From Rhipicephalus microplus (lineage: Eukaryota > Arthropoda > Arachnida > Ixodida > Ixodidae), in NCBI RefSeq assembly GCF_043290135.1, contig NC_134705.1, forward strand, positions 61,221,771 through 61,285,770: DNA of 64,000 nt, in the 5' to 3' direction. Shown here in pieces: positions 9,650 to 21,596 of this stretch. Under the pieces are notes generated by a model that was not told where the DNA came from, searched no databases, and saw only the letters and a list, made by a program, of their open reading frames with translations. Every line of letters begins with the position of its first letter. The stretch's first letter is position 1. Position numbers and translations under genes: made by a program.

Positions 9650-11880
9650 AAATTATAAAGGAGTGTTTCTCAAAATAAATCGTTGTCTTTTGAGATTCCA
9701 GCAGTACGGTTCTTTTGTTGCCTCCAATGTGCCTTTCATGACTTTTCCCTAATGGAATTATATAGGCACCTGTGTAATGAATGCCATGTCTTTGAACTAT
9801 ACTGGGTGTGTGGCCTAGGTGCCTGCATGCAAACTCTTCGTCAGTTCTTTTGTAGAAGAGGCATGTATAAAGGAAACATGTTGTCCACATTGAAGGGATA
9901 AGCATTCGCGACAGAGTGCAGCTGACGATGACACAAATAAGTACGAATGCATCACCTGACATACCTCTAAATGAAGAAGAGAGACCTATGTACCAGTCCA
10001 ACTGCACGAGGCCGTCAGGTCTTCAAGCGACTATGGTTATCAACTGGTAGCATTCTTGCTCAAATGAAAAGAAGGAAGGCGGCTGCCCGAATCCACAGTG
10101 CACGAATTTGCCAACGAGATTAATGATATTGTGGAAGGCATCGCAGACCATCTGCAGATGCCATCTGACAACGAGCCAGTCGTTAACATGCAAGATATTT
10201 GCAAGGTGCAACTTGACCAACTGCGGACATGATGTGGCTGTACAACTTACTGGAGGGTACATTTTCCACTTGTATCCCGAACGGTATTGTTGTATGGAAC
10301 TGACAACATGGATTACGTCCCTCTGCGATGTGCTCAAGCGAATTCCTGAACGTTCACAACAGTCAAATGAGCGCAATAGTTACTTGGTGTTCGATGGAAG
10401 CCCATTTAGAGATCACAAATACTTTGAGAGTGATACCAGCAAAGTTTCTTTGCAAATATACAGTGATTAGTGCAAAGTGTACAATCTGCTAGGCAGCAAA
10501 AGGGAAAAGCATTTTTGTCAGGTATTCACTTCTTGCTCCTTGTCAAAGATAAACATGTTGCCACTTACAGTTCTTCCTAGATTTTTGAGCTACTAACTGC
10601 CGATGTCAACGCACTTGCAAACCACGGCATAATTGTGAATGAAAACCTTGTGAAGAGATCTGTTCTCATTTTTACTAGTGACAATTTATCTAGCAGTAGA
10701 ACAGGAAGGAGGCTTCAAATGTACATTCGGCCAAGGAAGAATTTGCAAGTACTTCATGGCTGTGCGGACCGAAACAAAGTACAAACACTTTGAAAGCAAT
10801 TTCGTGCTTCAATCGCCACCAGGCCACAAGCATCACTTAAGTATGTTGAGTGCAAGGCTCCCACTTTGTCGCTATATGGAGTCAGAGAGCCAGGTGCTGT
10901 TTCTTTCTCTGGTTTTGATTCGACACTGTGCATCTTCCGTCGGATATAATGCATGATATACATAAGTCTTACCATTTGCACTGCAGCATATATGATCTTA
11001 ATTGATTGAACAACTTCCTTTTTGCTTGGTGATTAGAACAAAAGCATTTCATAGTGGTTTTAAGAAACCAGGCCCTATTTCAAAGTCATATCTTCAAGAA
11101 GATGCGGTATTGAAAGGATCGGCAACACAAGCATTTTGCCTATTTCGCAACCTGACCTTACTTGTTGGTGAGATAGTTACTTCAGACAATGCAGTTTGGC
11201 AGCTTTACTTACTTCTTAGAGATATTGTTCGTATTGCCATGAGTCACAAACTTCCAGTTGCCTATATTGCCTATTTGCAAAGAAATATTCATTTCTTCAG
11301 TCTTGACTTCAAAGCTTTGTAACCGTACAGCGAAAATTCCACGTAAAGTGCATTTTCTCATACACTGCGTTTCACAAACTGTAAAACTTCGAACATTGAG
11401 CCTGCTATGGGCAATGCGATTCGAGTCAAAGCACCAGTATTTTAAGGATATTGCTCCAAAATACGCAACTGCAAAAATCTTTCTCACAGTGCTGCAGTGT
11501 AGCACCAGTTTCCGCAGTGTTTCTTGTTCACCACAAGGGATGACAAATCAACTCCTGGTAATACAGGTGCGTGGTGCATATTGTATGAGAACCTTTCTTG
11601 CTGTTTTACAGATTTCAGTACTTCGAATAACCTTTTTTTTCAGAAACGCAGCGGTTGCGAAATCTGTGATTGTATATGACAGGACATACAGTGCGGGACA
11701 CTTTTGACCACCTAGTCAAATGTGTTCCAGAATATGGACTGCCAGAATTCTTGCTTGTGTCTCGAATATTTCATGCGAACATAATGCTGCTAGTTATCGC
11801 TAAACAGCTTGAGACTGTATTTTTGATGAGCACCTTTATGTGTGTGTTAGAGCCACAGACAAGTACAGTACTCTAACTTC
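9650..11880 (+). pseudogene. Decayed DDE-type transposase (possibly CACTA/EnSpm-like)
   Basis: Translated across many frameshifts, this follows a transposase-like family I know from animal genomes. There is an N-terminal Cys/His finger-like part near 9680-9900 (YWVCGLGACMQTLRQFF). Then come LVFDGSPFRDHKYF and IYSD..YNLLGSKREKH near 10390-10515, FTSDNLSS near 10670, and GGFKCTFGQGRICKYFMA near 10710-10765. LPSDIMHDIHK lies near 10940, GSATQAFCLFRNLTLLVGE near 11120-11180, and HFLIHC...WAMRFESKHQYFK near 11350-11445. A C-terminal part extends to about 11876. Order and spacing fit one ancestral protein. No terminal inverted repeats were found. The superfamily name is tentative; that it is a transposase-derived remnant is better supported. 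Confidence 0.6.
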
Positions 11881-13391
11881 ATATTCAAAGTTCGAAATAG
11901 AGGCATTGTATGTCACCTCATGAAATTGAAGGTCATAAGCTTGCGCATTCATTGTTTTGAACATGTAAAAGGACTTTTGGTCATGCAAAACTGTGAATAG
12001 AAAAACTGCCACATAACTTCAAAAGAGTACTGACTGGCACAATATGGAGGCAAAGAGAGATATTTTTCAATTACCTGGAGTGCAGTGTGAATGCTTGCCA
12101 CACAGCGAAGTCAACAAACATATAGAACGCATATTAGTTTGAGTTGAAAGCTTTCACCAAGCGGCATCTATGAGACAACCCCTCCATAATACGAAATATA
12201 ATGGAGAGTCAACATATTTCCCTGTGTCAAAGAACTCAACGATGATTCACTCATCATTGTTTACGTACACCATGTACAACTTACAGCAGAGACGACAAAG
12301 CTCCTGATAGTACATCCGGGTTGCTGTTCCCCACCACCACACGAAAATAGTCCAATGTCAGACTGTGTTCATACGTAACTGTGAAAACTGAAATTGGCCT
12401 TTTAAGGTATAGCATAACTGAAAATATATCCAAATTGAACAAAGAAAGCATGATCTTATTTTGGTGCTTGACACTGACCCAAAGAGAGGTAGCAGCATAG
12501 ATTAAAGAACAAGTATGGGTAGCTGGCACTGCGCAGAAAGAGGTGAACTGCAGCACACTATGTAATGTGATGAATATAAAAGTGTTGGCCTTTTAGAGTG
12601 ATGGAATGGATGCCGAAGAACGGGAAATGTAGCTGTAAGGGCCATAGGGCTAGCTAATGTGACAGAATCGGAAAAGCTGTAGGAGTAAAATAAAATAGGC
12701 TCACACATACTGGTGCAAGTCCGAGATCATTGAGAGATGACTTTGTACTCTTGAGACAATAAAATAGGTTAAAAATGATGATTCACATGAAACTTCCCTA
12801 ACCTCATTAACGTGCAACCGTATTAACATTGTTCATATCTTGCGCATGACAACTATTTTTGTGACTCACTCTTATAACATCGGTATGACATTGCATACAG
12901 TGATGAATGAGTCGAGGCTTTTAAATTTTGCAAATAGTAACGAAACATCAGTCTGGAAACCGAAGTAACATTTTCTAAGTGAACGTCTAAAATTTTTATT
13001 TGTAGCTGAAATAAATCTGCATGAGTAATATGGACATATATAGTCACATTATTTAGGAAACAATGAAGCATAGTAATGTATAGGGGACACTATCTCTAGT
13101 GATTTAACTGCATGGCAGTAATTATGACGTTAAACCAGAAGAATGATAGTTGACAAAAAAGCTACGTGTTGCCGGCAGGGATCCATCCTGGGACTGTTTC
13201 CACTATTTATTGTATTCTGTCCATCAACGTATGTATTGTCACTCGAATGAAATTTTACCTTGCTTACTTTTGGGCTTTTCAGTACGTATATTGGCGAGTA
13301 CTATTTATAGGTTTGTATAACGTTTATTATGAGTTGTGTCATCAGCCTATCAACTGTAATTTCTGTTTCAGTGTTGAACTGCTGTTCTCAA
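11881..13391. other. Unassigned AT-rich sequence
   Basis: No recognisable gene, RNA or repeat boundary seen. Short open frames on both strands lack motifs. The segment ends at the target duplication of LINE B (13392-13401). Confidence 0.5.
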
Positions 13392-13674
13392 TTGATGTTT
13401 GATGATGATGATGAGTAGTTTTTAGTGGCGCAAGGGCCAATTGATGGCCAAAGAGTGCCATTTCAATTGACTACAGATATGAACAATGATATGGTGCGTG
13501 TCTGTAAAGGGGCCTTAAAATTGCTTGCTCAAACGCGGGTTAAAACATGAAAGTAATGAAATCATGACAGTGGCGTGACATATGTGTAGTGGTAGCGGAT
13601 GGCAAAATGTCATGATAATAAAACCATGATGAAGATGTAGTCACCGCAGCCACGACCACTCTATAGAGGTCGTG

Positions 13675-16600
13675 CTACGGATGACCTCGAAATATCGGGT
13701 GAAAGCTTTGCACATCTTTTAGAAACGTAAAAAGTGTTTGCAGTTTAAAAAGCGGATACCTACCGATGAGCATCCCAGGGTGTAGAGGGAGCTGCTGTCG
13801 GTAGGGCAGTAAAAAGTGCTTTTTTCTTCGAGCTGCTAGCTCATTGCACTGGACGAGAATGTGGAGAACCGTAAGGAGCTCTCCACATCTCTCACAATAT
13901 GGTGGATCACCGGTAGACAGAAGAAATGAATGTGTAGGATGTGTATGTCCTGTTCTAAGCCTTGTAAATATTACTTCTGTGTGTCGTGATTTCGATAGTG
14001 GCGTCCAATAACCTAGTTGCGGCTTAATAGCATGGAGTTTATTATCTGTGTGTTTATCCCACATGCTCTGCCATTACCTCCTGAGCTTTCGTTTTATAAA
14101 AGGTTTTATGTCAAGCGCAGGGACTGGTGTTGATGCATTGGCAGTAGTGACATTGGCACAAGCAGCCAGACTGTCGGCCAAAACGTTCCCTTGTATTTCA
14201 CGGTGCCCTGGAACCCAGCAGACAACGACATGCTGTTTCGATGTGTAGAGTGTGCACAGAAGTGAGTAAAGTGACACCAGCACGGGGTTCTTGTGTTTTT
14301 TAGGAGTTTTCAGGGCTTTGACCACGCTTAGGCAATCTGTGTATATTACCGCCTTTTGTAATTTTATCTGTTTAATGTGTTTTACGACCGCCAGTATTGC
14401 GTAAGCTTCTCCTGTGAAAATGCTTGCATTAGGATGAAGAACGCCGGCTTCGGAAAAGGATTGGCCTACCGCTGCATATGACACAGAAGTGTTTGACTTT
14501 GACGCATCGGTAAAGAACTCAGGGCATGTGTATTTATGTTGTAGTTCTAGAAAGTATGTATGTATGTGTGCAAGTGGTGCGTGCTTTGTGACATCAACGA
14601 AAGAGACATCACAGTCTATAAGCTCCCACTGCCACGGTGGCAGATATGTTGCAAGAGCCATCAAACTGTGTTCAAGAGGCACACCTGTTTCTTCGGCCAG
14701 GCTCCTTACACGCAGCGCATAGGGCTGCCTAAACGAAGGACGGTTCTCGAACAAGCCAGAACTAGACAAATCATTAATTGTGAAATGGGAAGGATGTTTC
14801 TTGTCTGCCTTCACCTTCAAGAAGTACAAAAAGGACAGGGAACATCTTTATAGGTGGAGCGACCATTCATTCGAATCCACGTACAAGCTCTTTAAAGGGC
14901 TGATGCGGAAAGCACCTACAGAGAGGCTAATGCCTAGATGGTGGACAGGGTCGAGAATTTTCAAGGCTGATGGTGTTGCCGACTGATAGATTATAGCACC
15001 GTAATCTAGGCGTGTGCGTACGAGGCTTTTACATAAATTCATCAGGCACTTCTTGTCACTGCCCCACGTAATGCGTGACAACACTTTCAAAATGTTCATT
15101 GTTTTTAGGCACCTGTCCCTTAAATACTTGATGTGTGGGATGAAGGTTAGCTTAGTGTCTAATATGAGACCAAGAAACTTGTGCTCGGTCTTCACTGACA
15201 GAGGTTGACCATGCAGGTCAATGTCGGGATCAGGATGGAGGCCCCTCTTTCGGCTGAACAAGACACAAGTGCTCTTTTGCACGTTGAGTATAAAACCGTT
15301 CTCAATTGCCCATTGAGATACCTTGTTCCACCCTAGTTGAACTTGACGTTGGCACATTGAGATGTAGCACGATTTGTAACCAATCTGCACATCATCGACA
15401 TATATGCAGTAAAAAATATTTCGTGGGAGAGACAGGTGCAAGGAATTCATTTTAACTATGAAAAGTGTGCAGCTCAATACACCTCCTTGTGGCACTCCTG
15501 TTTCTTGGACAAATACTCGAGATAAGACAGTGCCAACTTGGACACGGAATGTACGGTTGGACAGGTAGCTTTCGACAACTGTCAGCATTTTACCCCGCAC
15601 ACCTAAATGTGACAGGTCTCGCAATATGCCGCAGCGCCATGCAGTGTCATATGCCTTTTCCATATCGAGGAACACAGAAAGAAAAAATTGCTTATGAACA
15701 AAAGCGTCGCGAATTTGTGCTTCGATACGGACAAGGTGGTCAGTGGTGGACCGAGCCTCTCGAAACCCACACTGGTATGGGTCAAGGGGGCCACTAATTT
15801 CAAGGAAGTGCATCAGGCGCCTGTTAATCATTTTTTCGAAGACTTTGCAAATACGGCTGGTTAATGCTATTGGCCTGTAGCTGGAAACTCATGCCGGGTC
15901 CTTGCCTTGTTTTAGAATTGGGATAATGATAGCTTCCTTCCAGGCTGAGGGTAGCTCGCCAGAAGACCATATCACATTATACAGAAAGAGGAGAGCTTTC
16001 TGGGTATCAGTGGGCAGGTGTTTTAACATTTCATATGCCACACGGTCCGGGCCTGGGGCAGATTTATTGCAGCAGGCAAGTGAGGCCTGCAGTTCAGCCA
16101 AACAGAAAGGTTCGTTGTATGCCCCATGTGTTCTGGGCTTGCGCTCTAATCTCTGTTTTTCTATTGCGGTTTTGTATCGTCGGAACGCTTCACTATAGTG
16201 TGTTGAGCTGGAGACCTGTTCAAAGTGCGCTCAGAGAGTGTTTGCCTGGTCTTCCAAACTCTCCCCTTGTGTGTTCACTAGAGGAAGCGAATGTGCTCCT
16301 CGTCCTGCCACCTTACCAACCATGCTCCAGACTCTCGACTCATCTGTGTATGAGTTAATGCCCGATACAAATTCGTGCCAACATTCTCTTCTCGCCTGTT
16401 GGCGCGTCCTCCTTGCTTGCGACTTGACGTTCTTAATGTTTACAAGATTCTCGGCTGTGGGCGAGTCTCTAAGCAACCTCCATGCCTTATTTTGTTTTTT
16501 TCGAGCATCACGGCACTCTTTATTCCACCATGGCACTCGTCGTTTGCTTGACGGTCCACATGTTCGGGGAATACATTTTGTTGCTGCATCAACCAAGAAA

Positions 16601-17391
16601 GCTGTAAAGCAGCATACAGCATCCTCTATGCTCAATGCCGCCATGTTAGTCCAAGATAATAAAGTCATTTTTTGAAACTTTTCCCCATCGGCTTTGTCGG
16701 TGAGCCATTTGGGAACTTGTGCAGGACATGTATTTGTTATTGATGTGCTGATAACGATAGGAAAATGGTCACTACCATATGGATCATTAATGACTTCTCA
16801 TTTAGGTAGAGACAGGAGTGATGGGGATATTATGCTGAGGTCTATTGCTGAGTACGTATTGTTAGCGATGTTGTAATATGTTGGCTCTTTCCGATTCAGC
16901 AGGCACGCACCGGAAGAAAAAAGGAGCTGTTCAATCAGGCGAGCTCGAGCATCGCAGCGGGAGTCACCCCATAGATTGCTATGTGCATTGAAATCTCCCA
17001 GGAGAATATAAGGTTCTGGAAGTTCCTCTATGAGGGACTCGAATTCATGCTTTTCAAGACGGTGTTGTGGAGGTATGTAGAGAGAGCAGATGGTGACGAG
17101 CTTATTAAAAAGAACTGCTCGAACAGCCTCCGCCTCAAGGGATGTTTGTAGTGGTAGGTGTGTGCATGCAATCCCTTGATTGACTATTATGGCAACATCA
17201 CCGGATGGTACATTGGTATCATTCCGGTCTTTCCGAAAGATAACGTAGTGACGTAAAAAGTTGGTGTGTTTAGGTTTCAGGCGTGTCTTTTGTACGCACA
17301 GCACCTTAGGTGTATGTTTGTGTAAAAGTTCCTGGATATCGTCGAGGTTTCTCAACAGTCCTCTGACGTTCCACTGTAGTATTTGTGTCAT
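13675..17391 (-). pseudogene. LINE B ORF2 (endonuclease, RT, RNase H), multiply broken
   Basis: Read on the minus strand, the endonuclease is at 16798-17391 (QWNVRG, LLGDFNAHSNLWG), ending at a stop where LINE A continues. Linker pieces lie at 16231-16668 and 15889-16101. RT is at 14848-15831 with FLDMEKAYD, GVPQGGVLSCTLF and YVDDVQ intact. RNase H is at 14074-14829 (FFTDAS, GEAYA, YTDCLS, WVPGHREIQGN). The C-terminal finger CERCGELLTVLHILVQC is at 13675-14064. At least five breaks interrupt it, so it cannot make one polyprotein, although each catalytic motif survives. Lesions therefore look recent relative to family divergence. Confidence 0.85.
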
Positions 17392-17430
17392 TTTAATGTA
17401 GTGTGGTGCTGTGTGTACAGAGGTGTTGCG

Positions 17431-18432
17431 TTAGTTTACAGGGCCTTTTGAGGGCCCTGTGATTCGAGGTTTTTCTTTTTTGGTGCGCTCCAAGGAGTTG
17501 CGCCTATCCTTCGGCGTCTGAGGCACCGGAGGAGTGGGACTTGTATCGATCACCTCTTGTAAGGTGGTGGATGGTGCCAGCTGGGCAGGCATATTCACTG
17601 AACTTTCGGACCTAACTGCGCCTGCAGTGGTCCGAGGTTCAGCAGACACTGGGGTCTGCTGGCCCTGTTTGTCAGGTGGCAGAGCCGTACAGGCTGCTCT
17701 AGCTGGGGGCGCTGGCGGCACGACCGCAGCCACACACTGTGTGACATTCGCGGGTGCCGAGGCATGTGGCGCGGCGCCCCGGCGCGTCACAACTGAAAAG
17801 GAGGGATAAGATGGGTTGTGTTTTGCGAAACGTTGGCGTGCTTCTTGGAATGTGAGATTGAATTTAACCTTAAGTTCTACTATGTGTTTCTTTTTTTTCC
17901 ATGCGGGGCATGATCGTGAGTAGGCAGCGGGATCTGCTTCACAGTTCGAACAATGAGTTGTTTCTAAGGTGCAGTTGTCGGATATGTGTTGAATGGATGC
18001 GCAGTTTGCGCAAGTGGCACGCCCTCTGCAACTCTGCGATCCATGACCGAAACGTTGGCACTTGAAACATCGACGAGGGTTGGGAATGTATGGTCTTACA
18101 CGAAGCTTACTATAGCCGGTTTCGGTTGATTCTTGTAGGTCACTTGTTCCGAAGGTAATTATTACGTGTTTTGTAGGGGTCAGTTTGTTATTGCGCCTTA
18201 TTGTTATTCGTTGGACTTTGACCACGTTCTGGTCCTGCCAACTTTCGAGCAGCTCACTTTCAGAAAGCTCAGTAAGATCATCATCAGAAATTACGCCACG
18301 GACAGTGTTCATAGACCTGTGTGGGCCCAACGAAACAGGGGTTTCCCCAAAGGCTACAAGCTTAGACAGCTTTTCATACTGAGCTTTGTCACAAACTTCC
18401 AGAAGAAGATCGCCACTTCCTATCTTTGTCAC
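17431..18432 (-). CDS. LINE B ORF1 (gag-like nucleic-acid binding protein)
   Basis: A 333-residue open frame with three zinc knuckles in the middle: CFKCQRFGHGSQSC, CANCASIQHISDNC and CSNCEADPAAYSRSC. A Pro/Ala-rich tail ends RITGPSKGPVN, like LINE A's TGPGDGPVK. The same frame stays open upstream of the Met at 18432 (YHVIHSQNEKKTV near 18515) to about 18610. There an 8-nt G/C homopolymer (18612-18619) separates it from an ATG at 18630-18632 that is one base out of frame. The genuine N-terminus is probably that upstream ATG, with a slip in the homopolymer. Expected to bind LINE RNA as a chaperone. Confidence 0.8.
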   Translation of the reverse strand: MTKIGSGDLLLEVCDKAQYEKLSKLVAFGETPVSLGPHRSMNTVRGVISDDDLTELSESELLESWQDQNVVKVQRITIRRNNKLTPTKHVIITFGTSDLQESTETGYSKLRVRPYIPNPRRCFKCQRFGHGSQSCRGRATCANCASIQHISDNCTLETTHCSNCEADPAAYSRSCPAWKKKKHIVELKVKFNLTFQEARQRFAKHNPSYPSFSVVTRRGAAPHASAPANVTQCVAAVVPPAPPARAACTALPPDKQGQQTPVSAEPRTTAGAVRSESSVNMPAQLAPSTTLQEVIDTSPTPPVPQTPKDRRNSLERTKKEKPRITGPSKGPVN

Positions 18433-18639
18433 TTTATAACCTGGGCCTATTGCTTCTGTGAGAGTTTTGGAAACGAGGATAGGTGAAATGGCTCGGACTG
18501 TCTTCTTTTCGTTTTGACTGTGGATTACATGGTACTTTGGGAATGTCGGCTTTGGCGTGTTAGGCAGGAAAGTATCATCGGTGCGCCACCTTTTTAGGGA
18601 GCGATCAGGAAGGGGGGGGAAGCTTTTGCCATAAAAATA

Positions 18640-19162
18640 CTATAAAGTTCGGCGGCGATGGTGGCCATCCACCACCGAGCCCAACAAGGGGACGCTACAA
18701 GGTTGACTAGTGAACACTTGGAGACGCCAGCCATGCATCGCCGCTATAACCGAATATAACTACCCAAGGTTGGGTAACTACACAGGGTTAACCCTCGCCG
18801 CCAGGCCATTCGGAAGTAAATGGAAAAGAGAAGATGACAGGACAGATAAAAAGTGAGAGATAAAGACGAAGATGTAGGAAGCGAGAGATAGGAAAAGGCG
18901 ACTGCCGATTTCCCCTGTGTGGGTCAGCCCAGAGGTGCCGCCTACGTGAAGCCGGGGCCAAAGGGGTGTGTTGCCTCTGCCGGGGGGCCTTAAAGGTACA
19001 ATCACCCAGCGTTGGCTCAACCCCCAGGATCCCCTTTTCCCCGGACACGGCTCAGCCACGCACGGCTAGGCGTGGGAGGGAGCCGAAACCCCCCGTTAGC
19101 TCAGGTCCGTGGTGTCGCTACACACCAAACGCCTACTTGCGCAGGCGCCCCTGCGGGGGCAT
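18640..19162 (-). promoter_or_regulatory. LINE B 5' UTR
   Basis: One ~290-bp monomer (18662-18953) homologous to the LINE A monomers, preceded on the minus strand by a GC-rich block reaching the target duplication. The block probably contains the internal promoter, as is usual for full-length LINEs. No specific promoter element was identified. Confidence 0.5.
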
Positions 19163-19172
19163 TTGATGTTTG

Positions 19173-19734
19173 TTTCTGCCTGGACATTTGGGATGATGAA
19201 CCTCGTCAAGCCTTGATGGCTTTTCGTTCATGGTCCTCACCATTATTTAAATGTTGAAATAAAATTTCATTTGATTTGACCTAAATATTTTGTGTCCGGT
19301 GCTCGAATTAAGCTGTGCCTAACCAAGAGCAACGAGCCCTTCCTAAACACATTTCTTTTTGGTTTGTGTTTCTGTGCATTAAAATTGGTATGGTTTATAT
19401 ATACAGTCCTGCACAAACTTTTGTCAGCCACGTGAGGCGCAGACGATGCTGATGGCTCCATAGGCGAAATTCAAAATCCCGTTATAGCTTCGCAAGGTAA
19501 GCATTCAGCAAATGGCGAGTTGGCTTGTAGCGCAACACCTTGTCCGTGCTGCAACTGTGAGCGGACCTGGCCGAGACCACACGAGTGCCAGAACGAATAC
19601 GGAAGTTGGATTCGTCCGGGCGCTCCCGCCACTCATATATTCGCTACATTGGTAGAGCTATTGTGACCTTGGTGGCCAACTAGGTGATCTGCGAAAGCTG
19701 TTGGCCATGTTCATTGACCGCGTTGCTCACATAG

Positions 19735-19735
<1 letters not shown>
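19173..19735. other. Unassigned sequence
   Basis: No gene or named repeat recognised between the LINE B target duplication and the TA microsatellite. Confidence 0.5.

Positions 19736-19786
<51 letters not shown>
19736..19786. repeat. (TA)n microsatellite
   Basis: About 25 TA units, directly abutting the outer end of the 3' LTR of gypsy element A (TGTAACA starts at 19787). Confidence 0.95.
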
Positions 19787-19789
<3 letters not shown>

Positions 19790-20090
19790 AACAAATCTAG
19801 CAGCATCACAGCAAGGATGTTCTATTTACACGGTTTATTAAGGGCAAACTAGTGCTAAAAGTGAACGACGCACAGCAATCAAGAAAATCCGAAGGCCGGT
19901 AGTCCTCGTGAGCCTCTGCCCTCGTTCTGTTCTTCTTCATGCGCGTTGGCAGTTCGGTGGAGTACCGTGCGCATGCAGGGCCGGCTCGTGCATTGCGGCT
20001 GGCTTCGTCGCTCGAGGTCGTGCCGTTAGCTTTTCTCTTCGTTCCCGACGTCCGCGTTGCGCGCAGCAATGGCAATTTCCTGTGGTATAA
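19787..20090 (-). repeat. 3' LTR of gypsy element A
   Basis: About 303 bp, ending on the minus strand in ...TTGTTACA next to (TA)n. It starts after a purine-rich tract (AGAAGGGGGA on the minus strand). Homologous to 30615-30869. Confidence 0.8.
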
Positions 20091-20318
20091 TCCCCCTTCT
20101 CAAGAGGCATCGCCCCGATGCTTTTGATGATAATGTATGCAGCGTTTCCGTCCCGGAAGGTTTGAAAGAATTAAATGGTTGTACAGCAAGCGAGTGGAGT
20201 GGCCAGTTTTCGTATCGGTCGTAATACGGTTTCATGCGCACAATGTGTACACGCTCGGTGGGGTTGCATCGTTTGGAATACCCGTGTCCTGTATGTAGGC
20301 TTGACTTCATAAACGAGA

Positions 20319-21547
20319 TCACTGAGTCACTGTACTACCTCGTAGGGAGAAAATATCGACAAATGAGTTTTCAGACAGGCCTCGTCGTCGTACTGGGGTC
20401 CACATCCACAATTTGTCACCAACTTCATACCGTGTTTTACGTCTTCCTCGGTTGTATCGGTCGGCATCGATTCGTTGTTGGTGACATATTCGGTAGCTTG
20501 CTACTTGGCGGGCCTCTTCCGCTCTTTCTATATAGTCATCAAGATCAGAAGAGTAGTCATCTTGTTCTATAGGTAACATAGCCTCCAGTGTTCTGATAAC
20601 TACACGACCGTAAACTAGTTGAAACGGGGTAATCTTGGTAGTCTCTTATATGGCGGTGTTATAAGCGAAGGTGACGTATGGTGAAATTTCATCCCACTTT
20701 TTTGTGTTCGACATCCACACACATAGATATCACGTCAGCTAGAGTTCTGTTAAGGCGTTCAGTCAGGCCGTTGCTTTGAGGGTTATATGCGGTAGTTTTC
20801 CTGTGAACAGCGTTGGTCATGTTCAGCAGGCATTCCATGAGTTCTGCCGTGAAAGCCGGTCCGCTATCGGTGATTACAACAGTCGGAGCGCCATGCTGTA
20901 GCACTATGCTCTGTACAAAGAATTTGGCGACCTCAGATGCCGTTCCTCGATGCAAGGAGTCTATTTCCGCGTATCTCGTTAACTAATCAGTCGCTACAAC
21001 CATCCACTTCTTGCCGAGTAAAGATGTCGGGAATGGTCCAAGGAGGTCCATTCCAACTTGTGTGAAACGCGCTTTCGGTGGGTCTATCGGGTGCAGAAGG
21101 CCCACTGGCTTAGCACCAGGCGTTTCGGTTTTTGGCACTCGCGGCATGTTTTAACATAGCGCTGTACTGAAGACAATAGCTTGGACCAATAATAATGCAG
21201 ACTGATTCGTGCAAGCGTTCGAGTGACCCCCAAATGCCCAGACGTAGGTTCATCGTGGCACGCTTGTAATATTTCTTGCCACAGAGTTGCAGGAACGACA
21301 AGCAGGAGCTTTCATGGTTGGGCTTAAAGCTTCTCTTGTAGAGGGCATTTCCTCGGAGGCAGAACGATGCGAGGCTTAGAGAAAACATACGAGGTACTTG
21401 TACGTCCGCTCCTTGCAGATGTTTGATGAGCGGGAGCAATTCTTCGTCCGCATGTCGAAATTCGGCTATCTGAGAAGTCTCGACAACACCTACGAATGTA
21501 AAGTCCTCTTCCTCTGATAGTGCTGTGTCTGTAGGTTCCCGTGACAA
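20319..21547 (-). pseudogene. Gypsy A integrase
   Basis: Minus-strand pieces lie in different frames. 21110-21547 covers the region before and into the zinc-binding HHCC domain. The catalytic core is at 20689-20955 with VITDSGPAF (second Asp) and NGLTERLNRTL (Glu), so part of the DDE triad is visible. A C-terminal piece at 20319-20579 is rich in basic and aromatic residues. Integrase joins element cDNA to target DNA. Frameshifts around 21,000 and 20,600 inactivate it. Confidence 0.75.
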
Positions 21548-21596
21548 ACAGACGGCGTCGGTATGCTTCCTGCCAGATCGGTATACCGCAGTTATA

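Larger units (their letters stand above)
13402..19162 (-). mobile_element. I-clade LINE, copy B (full length, mutated)
   Basis: It has the same architecture as LINE A but is clearly diverged in protein sequence, so a related subfamily. A 10-bp duplication, ttgatgtttg, occurs at 13392-13401 and 19163-19172, immediately outside the (ATC)n-type 3' tail and the GC-rich 5' end. This marks a full-length insertion of about 5.76 kb. ORF1 is essentially open; ORF2 is cut by several stops and frameshifts. The 5' UTR holds one monomer (18662-18953) plus a GC-rich 5'-most block (18954-19162). Confidence 0.85.
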
